Source of the DNA: Paenibacillus brevis
Lineage (GTDB): Bacteria > Bacillota > Bacilli > Paenibacillales > Paenibacillaceae
Length of the DNA: 64,000 nt
NCBI RefSeq assembly: GCF_018919145.1
Contig: NZ_JAHLQJ010000006.1
Coordinates: 209,199 to 273,198 of the forward strand
Direction: 5' to 3'
Positions 52,725 through 60,801 of this stretch are shown one piece after another. Under the pieces are notes generated by a model. That model had not been told where the DNA came from. It saw nothing but the letters and a program-made list of their open reading frames with translations, and made no database searches. Position numbers and translations under genes: made by a program. Position 1 is the first letter of the stretch; each line of letters opens with the position of its first letter.

Positions 52725-52753
52725 TTGACATGAAAAATGAATGATGTTAGTAT
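52725..52753 (+). promoter_or_regulatory. Promoter of the regulator-ABC exporter operon
   Basis: Consensus TTGACA and TAGTAT are separated by 17 bases, with an extended -10 TGT. Downstream, ATAAATACTTAA (52761) and ATAAATATTAAA (52782) form a direct repeat with 21-base spacing, a candidate operator in the initially transcribed region. Confidence 0.7.
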
Positions 52754-52821
52754 GTGTTTAATAAATACTTAACTATATTCAATAAATATTAAATGAAAAT
52801 TAAACTACCTAAGGAGAAGCT

Positions 52822-53910
52822 ATGGATAATGGACTGATCAAGCAAAAAATGAAATTCGGATATTGGGAACCCCTTGAATTTATCGCAGCCCTAACGATGA
52901 CTGCCAAGGCAGAGTATATTCCCGGAATAGCCCGTGAAATTCAATTCGTCCCGGATCAGCAGTTTTCGGAGATGCTGGAGCTGGTTCATGCACGGCTCTC
53001 GCCCCATATCAAGCGGGAGATGTCCCGTTACTTCGGAAAATCGATGGTATATGACCGTTTGGACGCTGTGCTTAGTCAGGTGTTTTACGACGATGATGAG
53101 GTCGAGACTGCGGAGGCTTATCTTGCAAGGTATCAGGAACAGGATTCGCTTCTTCTGGCAGCCATGCTGGCGGAATCTATGTATGCTCATGTACAGCCGG
53201 ATTGGCGGGGGGAGCATTCCTTTGACGAGGTGAGCGTAGAGCGAGAGTTATTGGTTTCTCTCGTTCAGTCCCATTTGCTGGCGGATGAAGAATACCATGC
53301 TGATCTGCTGGAGGCCGTGAAGTTTCCCGAGGAATTCAAGCAAAGAACGCTCTTGCTGCTGAAAGCTTTTTTGGAGCATGGATTTACCCTTTTAGGTGAT
53401 CAGCTGGGAGAGCTGGGCAGAGAGGGGGCTGCTGCATTTGAGACCTATTTCCTTGCGGAGCCTGAGAAGGCCTTCCTCGAAATTGCCAATTCTGGTCCGG
53501 AGCTGGTCGTCAAGCCTACGCGGGTCCATGTCAGCTATATCTCGCAGATCAGAGTCGACTTCCGTCACTTCAATGAGGAGGATCATCCAAGCTGGTTAAT
53601 TCTAGGTCATCGCAATCACGCTTTGGCTTTGCAGCGGGAAGATAAGGAGACCATGGAGCAGTTCCTCAAGGTCATCTCCGATAAACGTCGTCTGGAGATC
53701 ATAGAATTGCTTAAGCATGGCAACCGGTACGGCGGGGAGCTTGCACAGCTGTTATCACTGACTCCTGCCGCGATTAACTACCATACGAACCTGTTGATTG
53801 ATCTCGGCTTAATCCGGATTACCCGAGCAGACAATCGCATTTACTATGTGCTTGACCGAGACCGGCTCGGCTCGTTTATGGATCTAAGCAAAGATATGCT
53901 GTTGCGGTGA
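52822..53910 (+). CDS. ArsR-like winged-helix regulator with large N-terminal domain
   Basis: A 362-residue cytoplasmic protein. Residues 1-270 form an unrecognised, mostly helical, acidic domain. The C-terminal 80 residues are an ArsR/HTH_5 winged helix: FLKVISDKRRLEIIELLKHGNRYGGELAQLLSLTPAAINYHTNLLIDLGLIRI, then NRIYYVLDRDRL. Placing the DNA-binding domain at the C-terminus after a long sensor region is a known but less common ArsR-type layout. The ATG follows AAGGAGAAG. The ABC exporter genes start 15 bases after the stop, so it probably controls them and itself. The signal is unknown; there is no metal-binding Cys motif of the classical ArsR type. Confidence 0.85.
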   Translation: MDNGLIKQKMKFGYWEPLEFIAALTMTAKAEYIPGIAREIQFVPDQQFSEMLELVHARLSPHIKREMSRYFGKSMVYDRLDAVLSQVFYDDDEVETAEAYLARYQEQDSLLLAAMLAESMYAHVQPDWRGEHSFDEVSVERELLVSLVQSHLLADEEYHADLLEAVKFPEEFKQRTLLLLKAFLEHGFTLLGDQLGELGREGAAAFETYFLAEPEKAFLEIANSGPELVVKPTRVHVSYISQIRVDFRHFNEEDHPSWLILGHRNHALALQREDKETMEQFLKVISDKRRLEIIELLKHGNRYGGELAQLLSLTPAAINYHTNLLIDLGLIRITRADNRIYYVLDRDRLGSFMDLSKDMLLR

Positions 53911-53925
53911 AAGGGGGCGCGAATC

Positions 53926-54876
53926 GTGCAGGAGATATTGTATGAGGCAGAGCGAGTCAGCATGATTTATAAAAAGGGAAAATATAAAGCGAATAAGGAG
54001 ATCTCTCTGCAGATCAGACGCGGAGAGATCGTCGGGGTGCTCGGACCGAATGGCGCCGGCAAATCAACGTTAATCAAGCAGCTGGTCGGTCATCTTAAGC
54101 CTACAGAAGGAAGAGTGCTCTACAACGGGATTGATGTTTACAAGCAGACTAGGACGGTTGCCGGCCAGGTAGCTTATTTTGCCCAGGAGCCCCATGTTCT
54201 GAATGCTCTCACCGCCAGAGAGGCGCTTGTATTTACCGGTCAACTCCGGGGAATGCCTAAGTCCCGGGCTATGCGGGAGGCGGATGAGCTGCTGGAGCGA
54301 TTTGAGATTCCCGAGGCCAGAGATAAACAGCTTAAGAGACTGTCAGGAGGCCAAAAAAGAATGATCGGGATCGGTACGGCTCTGATCGGCCATTCCCCCG
54401 TCCTTATTCTTGACGAGCCTACAAATGAGCTTGATCCCGCTAAACGCCGCCTCGTCTGGGAGCTGATCAGCGAATATAATCTCGAAGGAGCTACCGTCAT
54501 TCTGGTCACCCATAATGTTCTGGAAGCCGAGCAGGTCGTTGACCGGGTCGCCGTCATTAATCATGGACGCTTGCTTGCGCTCGATAGTGTGGCCAAGCTC
54601 AAGCAGCGTGTGGATCAGCGGCTTAAATTCGAGATTCAAACGGCGTATGGAGCTAGTGACGAGGTTGAAGAAGTCCTGAAAGGGTGGGGAATTATTCAGC
54701 GGCACGGAGCCAATCGAATGAATCTGCTGGTGAACAAAGAAGAGGCCGGAGATGTGCTGAACATGATTATATCCAGTGAGGATCTGCCCGTTGATGAATT
54801 CTCGGTGCTGCCCCCAAGCCTTGAAGATGTTTATTTTCATATTGATCATGAAGGCAAAGAGGGGGCGGGCGCATGA
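53926..54876 (+). CDS. ABC transporter ATP-binding protein
   Basis: A 316-residue ATPase of the drug/antibiotic exporter (CcmA-like) class. Walker A is GPNGAGKST (40-48), Q-loop AYFAQEP, signature LSGGQKRM, Walker B VLILDEPTNELDP, and the H-loop His in LVTHNV. The C-terminal 90 residues form an accessory domain typical of two-component ABC-2 systems. The GTG start follows AAGGGGGCG. It overlaps the permease gene by four bases. It should power export of a small molecule, peptide or lipid through the neighbouring permease. Confidence 0.95.
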   Translation: MQEILYEAERVSMIYKKGKYKANKEISLQIRRGEIVGVLGPNGAGKSTLIKQLVGHLKPTEGRVLYNGIDVYKQTRTVAGQVAYFAQEPHVLNALTAREALVFTGQLRGMPKSRAMREADELLERFEIPEARDKQLKRLSGGQKRMIGIGTALIGHSPVLILDEPTNELDPAKRRLVWELISEYNLEGATVILVTHNVLEAEQVVDRVAVINHGRLLALDSVAKLKQRVDQRLKFEIQTAYGASDEVEEVLKGWGIIQRHGANRMNLLVNKEEAGDVLNMIISSEDLPVDEFSVLPPSLEDVYFHIDHEGKEGAGA

Positions 54877-55673
54877 ATACGTTGATGCCATCTGCAGATA
54901 CAGGGCTGCCGCAGATATCCGGCAGATTCGCTCGCTGGCGTCTGGAAGTATCCATATTGTTCCGGATTCAGTTTGCAACCGTGAAGGACAGCTGGATGTG
55001 GATTATTCTGATGGCTACGCTCTACCCGCTGGCAACCTTTCTGTTTATGCGGTTCTACACCGTGAATCCCAGCGAAGAAATGATTGTTCAGATCATTGCG
55101 GGCAACCTGGTATTTGGGCTGGTTGTTATGGGCATGAATTCACTCGGGCAAGAGATTGCTATGCAGAAGCACCAGAATCACTTTACTTTCTATGCGTCGT
55201 TGCCGATATCCAAGCAAAACTTTGTGATCGCGAATCTGCTGAGGGGGCTGATGAACACGGTTCCCTCCCTGTTGATCCTGGGGGTGCTGACGCAAGTAAT
55301 CTATGATATTCAGCTTACGCTGTCTCCCGGATTGCTGCCGGTCATGGTCTTGAGTCTGACAAGCGTAGTTGGCATAGGCATCTTACTCGGGTTCTGGTCG
55401 CCCACCTTTCAATTTACCAATATGCTATGCCAGGCGTTAATGATGGTCATATCGTTTCTCTCGCCGGTTATGGTGACGATGGAACAACTCCCCTATCCGT
55501 TGCAATGGCTGGCTTATGTAATGCCTACCACGTATGCGGCGGATGCCATGCGGACCATTCTGACAGCGGGTTGGACAACAGGGGTTATGCTGGATTGCCT
55601 GGTCATGCTGGCCTTTACGATGATTTCTCTGTTTGCCGTTCATCGGTTGATCGGGTGGAGGGTTAGCGATTAG
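54873..55673 (+). CDS. ABC-2 type permease
   Basis: A 266-residue membrane protein with six predicted helices (WMWIILMATLYPLATFLFM, IIAGNLVFGLVVMGMNSLG, LLRGLMNTVPSLLILGVLTQVIY, GLLPVMVLSLTSVVGIGILLGFW, LCQALMMVISFLSPVMVTM, LDCLVMLAFTMISLFAVHRL). The ABC-2 pattern PYPLQWLAYVMPTTYAADAMR near residue 205 is the conserved export motif. It overlaps the ATPase gene by four bases and ends the operon at a long hairpin. The exporter substrate is not shown; the adjacent ArsR-like regulator suggests induction by a toxic or signalling compound. Confidence 0.93.
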   Translation: MNTLMPSADTGLPQISGRFARWRLEVSILFRIQFATVKDSWMWIILMATLYPLATFLFMRFYTVNPSEEMIVQIIAGNLVFGLVVMGMNSLGQEIAMQKHQNHFTFYASLPISKQNFVIANLLRGLMNTVPSLLILGVLTQVIYDIQLTLSPGLLPVMVLSLTSVVGIGILLGFWSPTFQFTNMLCQALMMVISFLSPVMVTMEQLPYPLQWLAYVMPTTYAADAMRTILTAGWTTGVMLDCLVMLAFTMISLFAVHRLIGWRVSD

Positions 55674-55703
55674 CATTATTATAGAAAATAAACGATTAAA
55701 CGA

Positions 55704-55741
55704 GCAGCAGCCCTGGATCATTTTTGATCCAGGGCTGCTGC
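55704..55741. terminator. Bidirectional terminator between the ABC operon and the aldo/keto reductase
   Basis: GCAGCAGCCCTGGATCA and its perfect 17-base complement surround TTTT, between two convergent genes. Confidence 0.85.
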
Positions 55742-55749
55742 TTCATGTC

Positions 55750-56724
55750 TTAAGGCAATTTTCTGCCGCGTGAGCTGATATATAGCGAGTACCATTCTTC
55801 ACGGGTCAAGCGCAGCGTAGCCGCCTCCCGGCAGGCGCGGATCCGGTCAGTGTTGATCGTGCCGATCACAGGCTGGATTCCGGCAGGGTGGGTCATCAGC
55901 CAGGCAAGCACAATCGCCTCGGCGGTCGTGCCCTTTTCCTTAGCCAGTTGTTGTACCAGCTCAGCTGTCTTCACGACGCTTTCAGGCTGATCCGTGAGCG
56001 AGCGTCCGGAATAGATGCCTTGAGCCAACGGGCCCCAGGATTGAAGCTGAATATTTTCCATGCGGCAGAATTCCAGCGTTCCTTCCGGGAACACATTTTG
56101 CTTGGCTTCTTCCTGGTTAATATGCGTTCCAACCTCCAGGAATCCGAGTTTCCGCAGGCTCATTTCAAGCTGGTTCGCAACGAACGGCTCCTTGCAATAA
56201 CGTTGAAGCAGCTTGATTTGGCCTTGTCCCATATTGGACACGCCGAAATGCCGAACCTTGCCTGATGCCTTCAGCTTATGGAAAGCGGAGGCAACCTCCT
56301 CCGGCTCCATGAGCGCATCAGGACGGTGAAGGAGCAGAATATCGAGATATTCTGTACCCAAGCGGCTTAGAATACCGTCAACACTGTTCAGGATGTGCTG
56401 CTCCGAAAAATCAAAGCGGTGCGGTCCTTGCTCATCCTCGAACCGGATTCCGCATTTGGACTGGAGGATGATCTTCTCACGAAGATCGGGCTGATTGCTC
56501 AGAACGCGGCTGAACACCTGTTCCGCTTTGCCGGCAGTATAAATATCAGCATGATCGAACATATTGATGCCGATTTCCAAAGCAGCTTCAACCGCAGCTT
56601 GTCCTTCTTTGTAGTGCGCTTCTGTAATCGGGCTGTTCTTGTCCCAGTCTCCGCCCATACGCATGCAGCCAAGCACAAGCTGACTGGCGGGAATACCGTG
56701 CTGCTGTAAAGGGATTGTTTTCAT
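55750..56724 (-). CDS. Aldo/keto reductase (YdhF-like)
   Basis: A 324-residue NADPH-dependent oxidoreductase with the AKR barrel. The N-terminus QLVLGCMRMGGDW, the catalytic Asp-Tyr region INMFDHADIYTAGKAEQVF, the Lys in IILQSKCGIR, the His in DILLLHRPDALM, the VRHFGVSNMGQGQ segment and the cofactor loop PVIGTINTDRIRACREA follow the family order. It is closest by pattern to the E. coli YdhF subgroup. The ATG follows ATAGGAGGAAT. The gene is monocistronic between a shared terminator and the spoVR terminator. The physiological substrate is unknown. Confidence 0.94.
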   Translation of the reverse strand: MKTIPLQQHGIPASQLVLGCMRMGGDWDKNSPITEAHYKEGQAAVEAALEIGINMFDHADIYTAGKAEQVFSRVLSNQPDLREKIILQSKCGIRFEDEQGPHRFDFSEQHILNSVDGILSRLGTEYLDILLLHRPDALMEPEEVASAFHKLKASGKVRHFGVSNMGQGQIKLLQRYCKEPFVANQLEMSLRKLGFLEVGTHINQEEAKQNVFPEGTLEFCRMENIQLQSWGPLAQGIYSGRSLTDQPESVVKTAELVQQLAKEKGTTAEAIVLAWLMTHPAGIQPVIGTINTDRIRACREAATLRLTREEWYSLYISSRGRKLP

Positions 56725-56773
56725 CGTATTCCTCCTATTTTCTTCTAGACCTCTATTATAACGCTATTCGCAT

Positions 56774-56816
56774 GCAAAAAAAGCAGTCTGACCACAAATG
56801 AGGAAAGACTGCTTTT
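56774..56816 (-). terminator. Rho-independent terminator of yhbH-spoVR
   Basis: On the minus strand AAAAGCAGTCT pairs with AGACTGCTTTT and is followed by a run of seven T. Confidence 0.82.
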
Positions 56817-56888
56817 CATTAATGTTAGTGGAACTCAAGATTGTAAGCCGGGGTGACCTGTGAAGTATACCAATACTTCAAATCGCTG

Positions 56889-58346
56889 CTACAAAATTTT
56901 CCGATAATGCTTCTCCCCGTCATAGCTGAACAGCGCCGTTTTGCCCTCCACCACAGTTTGCAAGTGGACGCTCTTGCCCCAAAGGCGGTAGACGTACGGC
57001 AGGGTTCGCTCCAAATATTTCAGATCCAGCTCAATGCCCTCGTACTGATGCTTTAGAAGCAGTTCGCCGGCACGTTGATAATCGCCATCCGCTACGACGA
57101 TGTAAGGGGAACCGCCGTTTACCTTGGACAAGGCAAGCTGATCGCGGACATGCTCCCAGGACTTGTCAGTGATCTTCCACTCCGGTCCTTGCTTCTCGAA
57201 AATGTACAAATCCAGGTCACGGACCAATTCCTTTGTTAAATAGCTGCGAAGGAAGGAAATGTCCGAATCCAGCTCCCGGACCTCAAATATTTTCTCGCGT
57301 CCCTTCCCGGGCTCGCGCCCCAATCGAACCTGCTCCTCCTCGGTAGGACGGTCCCAGCGCCGCTCGATATCCTCGAAAATCTTCAGTCCAAGGTAGTAAG
57401 GATTGAGGCTTTGCTGGGAGGGCTGAACAACAGATGCATTCAGCTTGGCAAATTCAATCGTCTCCTCGCTGGTCAAATCCATTTCCCGGAGAATACGCTG
57501 ATGCCAATACGAAGCCCAGCCTTCGTTCATAATCTTTGTCTCCATTTGCGGCCAGAAGTAGAGCATCTCCTCGCGAAGCATGCTCATGATGTCCCGCTGC
57601 CAATCCTCGAGCGCTTCCGAGTATTCCTGAATAAACCAGACGATATCCTTCTCCGGCTTGGGCGGAAAGCTGATGGACACATCCGGCCCTCCCGATTTGC
57701 CGGGTGGAGATTTTGGCTTCTCCTCTTCTATAGAATCCAGGCTCCACAGATCATCATAAGGGCCGCTGGGTGAGAAGCCGTGCAAGGCCTCCTTGCTCCG
57801 GCGAAGCTGCTCTTCCAGTTGTCTTCGCTTATCGTAGCGCATGGGGCGGATCAATTGGGGATCCACATGCTCCTGAATGCCGAGCACAGCGTCAATGAAG
57901 GACTCCACGGTTGCGGCTCCGTACTGCAGCTCGTATTTGCTGATCCGCTCTGCGGTTGCGGACATGCTCTCGACCATGTCCCGGTTCGTGTTCGAGAACC
58001 GGGCATTGTTCTTGAAGAAGTCGCAGTGGGCCAGCACATGGGCGACAATCAGCTTGTTCTGAATGAGGGAATTCCCCTCCAGCAGAAAAGCATAGCAAGG
58101 ATTGGAATTGATCACCAGCTCATATATTTTGCTCAGACCGAAGTCGTACTGCATCTTCATTTTATTGAACATTTTGCCGAAGCTCCAATGACTGAAGCGG
58201 GTAGGCATACCATAAGCGCCAAAGGTATAGATGATGTCGGCAGGGCAGATCTCGTACCGCATCGGATAGTAGTCCAGCCCGAAACCGTCTGCGATCTCCA
58301 TAATTTCTGCGATGGCATACTCCAGTTGCGTCATCTCATTACTCAA
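56889..58346 (-). CDS. spoVR: SpoVR family protein
   Basis: A 485-residue protein. The N-terminal SpoVR signature regions are [77 protein letters not shown] and [12 protein letters not shown]. SpoVR affects spore cortex formation in Bacillus, and relatives exist in non-sporeformers (YcgB). The likely start is TTG at 58346, which shares TTGA with the stop of yhbH and follows AGGGGGC; an ATG four codons later is possible. It is co-transcribed with yhbH and ends at a strong terminator. Confidence 0.94.
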   Translation of the reverse strand: MSNEMTQLEYAIAEIMEIADGFGLDYYPMRYEICPADIIYTFGAYGMPTRFSHWSFGKMFNKMKMQYDFGLSKIYELVINSNPCYAFLLEGNSLIQNKLIVAHVLAHCDFFKNNARFSNTNRDMVESMSATAERISKYELQYGAATVESFIDAVLGIQEHVDPQLIRPMRYDKRRQLEEQLRRSKEALHGFSPSGPYDDLWSLDSIEEEKPKSPPGKSGGPDVSISFPPKPEKDIVWFIQEYSEALEDWQRDIMSMLREEMLYFWPQMETKIMNEGWASYWHQRILREMDLTSEETIEFAKLNASVVQPSQQSLNPYYLGLKIFEDIERRWDRPTEEEQVRLGREPGKGREKIFEVRELDSDISFLRSYLTKELVRDLDLYIFEKQGPEWKITDKSWEHVRDQLALSKVNGGSPYIVVADGDYQRAGELLLKHQYEGIELDLKYLERTLPYVYRLWGKSVHLQTVVEGKTALFSYDGEKHYRKIL

Positions 58347-59518
58347 GACAGCGCCCCCTTTTCCCGTTTATGGAAAAATTGCTTCAACGCACTGTATACT
58401 TCGCCTTTTTCCCTGATGACATAGTACATGAACCGGTCTTGCTTCAAATTCCGGTATGCCGACATCAGCGTGCTGCCCCGGTTGTACTGGTTCACCTCAC
58501 CATAGCCGAACATATTGGTTCGGGCCAGAAGCTCCTGAATCAGCTTGAGACAGCGTTCATTATCGGAGGTGAGATTATCTCCGTCAGAGAAATGAAACGG
58601 GTAGATGTTATAGCTGGAAGGAGGGTAGCGTTCATCAATGATTTCCAGCGCTTTCTGATAGACCGAGGAGCAGATCGTACCGCCGCTCTCGCCGCGTGTG
58701 AAGAAGTCCTGCTCGGTTACCTCCTTGGCTTCTGTATGATGGGCCAGGAAGACAATCTCAACCTTTTCGTATTGCCTGCGCAAAAACCGGGTCATCCAGA
58801 AAAAGAAGCTGCGCGCGCAGTACTTTTCGAAGCTGCCCATGCTGCCGCTTGTATCCATCATGGCAATGATGACTGCGTTAGAACGCGGAATCATGATGTC
58901 TTCCCAGGTTTTGAAGCGAAGGTCATCCGGGGAAATGCCGTGGATGCCCGGGGTGCCGGCGGTCGCATTGCGCCGCAGATTCTCTAGAATCGTCCGTTTC
59001 TTATCAATGTTGGACATCAGCCCTTTTTTGCGAATATCGTTGAAGCGGAAGGAAGCGGCGTCGAGCTCCTTTTTATCCTTGTCTTCAATAAAGGGCAGCT
59101 CAAGCTCATCGAATATAAGATTCTCTAAATCCTCCATGCTGACCTCTGCTTCAACATAGTCAACCCCGGGCTGATCGCCGGCCTTATCTCCTTTACCGCC
59201 CTTACCGCCTTCCTTGGGGTTATCCTTTGCCAGTATATCGCCCACCTGGCTGTCGCCATCTCCTTGACCGACATGCTTCTGCTTCTGAAAATTATGAATG
59301 AAACGATATTCCTCCAGATTCCGCAGAGGAACCTTGATAATCTGCTTTCCGTCCGACATAATAATGTTCTCTTCCGTCACGAGGTCGGGTAAATTTTGCT
59401 TGATGACTTCCCGCACTTTCTCCTGGTGCCGCTGCTGATCCTGGTAGCCTTTGCGGTGCAGGGACCAATCCTCCTTGGAGACGACGAAATTGTAAGCATT
59501 CGGATTCGTTGATGACAT
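58343..59518 (-). CDS. yhbH: YhbH family sporulation protein (DUF444)
   Basis: A 391-residue protein. An N-terminal charged segment contains a Gly/Lys/Asp-rich low-complexity region near residues 100-115. From about 210 the C-terminal half is a von Willebrand A-like domain with the MIDAS-type start [61 protein letters not shown] and [15 protein letters not shown] also match DUF444. The ATG at 59518 lies six bases after GGGAGGTG; a GTG overlapping that site is not the start. In E. coli the homologues YeaG-YeaH-YcgB correspond to PrkA-YhbH-SpoVR. Here yhbH and spoVR are coupled but prkA is elsewhere. Confidence 0.94.
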   Translation of the reverse strand: MSSTNPNAYNFVVSKEDWSLHRKGYQDQQRHQEKVREVIKQNLPDLVTEENIIMSDGKQIIKVPLRNLEEYRFIHNFQKQKHVGQGDGDSQVGDILAKDNPKEGGKGGKGDKAGDQPGVDYVEAEVSMEDLENLIFDELELPFIEDKDKKELDAASFRFNDIRKKGLMSNIDKKRTILENLRRNATAGTPGIHGISPDDLRFKTWEDIMIPRSNAVIIAMMDTSGSMGSFEKYCARSFFFWMTRFLRRQYEKVEIVFLAHHTEAKEVTEQDFFTRGESGGTICSSVYQKALEIIDERYPPSSYNIYPFHFSDGDNLTSDNERCLKLIQELLARTNMFGYGEVNQYNRGSTLMSAYRNLKQDRFMYYVIREKGEVYSALKQFFHKREKGALS

Positions 59519-59593
59519 TGTCAGCACCTCCCAATATCATGATCTAGCGGAGTGTTTGTAACTAAAGTATATTCGCGGGGAGGCCTGATATGT

Positions 59594-59650
59594 GAAAAGC
59601 CCTTCGCAGCAGCCGCGGAATCTGAAGCACCGCAGGCTGCCATGAAGGGC
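59594..59650 (-). terminator. Terminator of the first degV gene
   Basis: On the minus strand GCCCTTC-AT-GGCAGCC pairs with GGCTGCT-GC-GAAGGGC and is followed by TTTTC. Confidence 0.65.
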
Positions 59651-59673
59651 AGAGAAGAAGAACAATTTTTCCA

Positions 59674-60534
59674 TTATGATTGAGTTATGGACTTGGTAAA
59701 CAGAATGCCGATGGTCTTGGCTCCGCAATGGCTGGAAATCACGCATCCCGCATTGGAGATGGCAATTTCCCGGGCTTGGGTTGCATCGGCAAGCGCAGCC
59801 TCCAGTTGTACCGCATCCTCGTCAGCCAAGGAATGCGTAATAAAAATGAGATCATTGTCCATTTCCGGAATCCGGGCCAGTGCGTTCTGAAGCAGCTGAT
59901 CCATCGCTTTCTCCCGGCTGCCGCGCACTTTATAGGCCGGAGTCATTTTACCGTCGATTACCTTGATCACAGGACGGATTCGCAGGAGGCTGCCAACCAG
60001 ATTCTGCATGCCCGAACAGCGCCCCCCTTTGTATAAGTAATCCAAAGAGTCAATTACGAACTCGGTCTCGACTTGAGGGCGGACGGCTTCGAGCATGGTC
60101 AAAATATCCGTTGCGGATTTTCCGTCTTCTGCGGCGCGTACGGCCTTCATCACTTGCAGCCCGATTCCGGATGACAGGTTCAGCGAGTCAAAGACATGGA
60201 CTTGTCCTTCGGGAAACTCTTCTGCAGCGATGAGGGCATTTTGGTATGTTGAAGACAACTCGGATGAGAGGCTGATATAGATAATGGATCTGCCTTCCGC
60301 AATATAAGGCGAGAAGGCAGCTATGAAATCAGCCGGTGAAGGAGCAGCTGTCTTGGGCAACCGCCCGGTTGCCGCAACCTGATCATATAATTCGGGAACC
60401 TGAAGATCTACACCGTCCCGGTATGTAGCATCCCCGAATGTGACGTAAAGCGGTACGATTCCGATATCGTATTTTTCGATCCATTCTGGAGGAAGATCAC
60501 AGGTGCTGTCCGCAAAAAACTTAATCGTCCCCAT
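59674..60534 (-). CDS. DegV family fatty-acid-binding protein, paralogue 1
   Basis: A 286-residue two-domain protein that binds a fatty-acid chain between its domains. In relatives (FakB) it presents the lipid to the FakA kinase. FFADSTCDLPPEW, GIVPLYVTFGDATYRDGVD, KTAAPSPADFIAAF, ISLSSELSSTYQNA, VFDSLNLSSGIG, YLYKGGRCSGMQNLVGSLLRIRPVI and NAGCVISSHCGAKTIGI are the DegV motifs in order. The ATG at 60534 lies nine bases after AAAGGAGGTT; a GTG upstream of that site is rejected. It is clearly paralogous to the gene at 60802. A family 1 repeat lies between the two. Confidence 0.94.
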   Translation of the reverse strand: MGTIKFFADSTCDLPPEWIEKYDIGIVPLYVTFGDATYRDGVDLQVPELYDQVAATGRLPKTAAPSPADFIAAFSPYIAEGRSIIYISLSSELSSTYQNALIAAEEFPEGQVHVFDSLNLSSGIGLQVMKAVRAAEDGKSATDILTMLEAVRPQVETEFVIDSLDYLYKGGRCSGMQNLVGSLLRIRPVIKVIDGKMTPAYKVRGSREKAMDQLLQNALARIPEMDNDLIFITHSLADEDAVQLEAALADATQAREIAISNAGCVISSHCGAKTIGILFTKSITQS

Positions 60535-60571
60535 AAAGATTAGAACCTCCTTTGTCACAGGTCATGCGCTC

Positions 60572-60794
60572 AAAGTGTGTGTTCAAAAAGTCAGTTTTTC
60601 AGCACCGAGAAGGTTGCGAGAACCCGAAGAAGGAGGAACGGAGTGTAGGCAGAACCTACATGAGCGAAATGCTTCCAAAGGAAGCATGCCTCGTAAGCAT
60701 CCGCTTGGACTTCGAGGGTGAACGCAAGATTCGGCGCCGAATCAACCCCTTGGAACACTTCGTGATCAAAAGATGACTTTTTGAACAACCTCTT
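60572..60794 (+). repeat. Interspersed repeat family 1, copy 4 (with 40-base insertion)
   Basis: A 223-base copy in the same orientation as copy 3. It has the same ends, but the segment after CCTACATGAG carries about 40 extra bases containing ATGCTTCCAAAGGAAGCAT, a perfect eight-pair hairpin. The internal palindrome is GATTCGGCGCCGAATC, a compensatory variant of the other copies. It fills the whole gap between the two degV genes. Confidence 0.92.
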
Positions 60795-60801
60795 AAAGGG
60801 A

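Noticed and set aside
60503..60776. Open frames inside repeat copies, with residues such as VFKKSVFQHREGCENP recurring at several copies
   Set aside because: Two overlapping frames stay open in the copies, no ribosome binding site precedes them, and they end differently in each copy. The conservation is explained by the repeat DNA itself.
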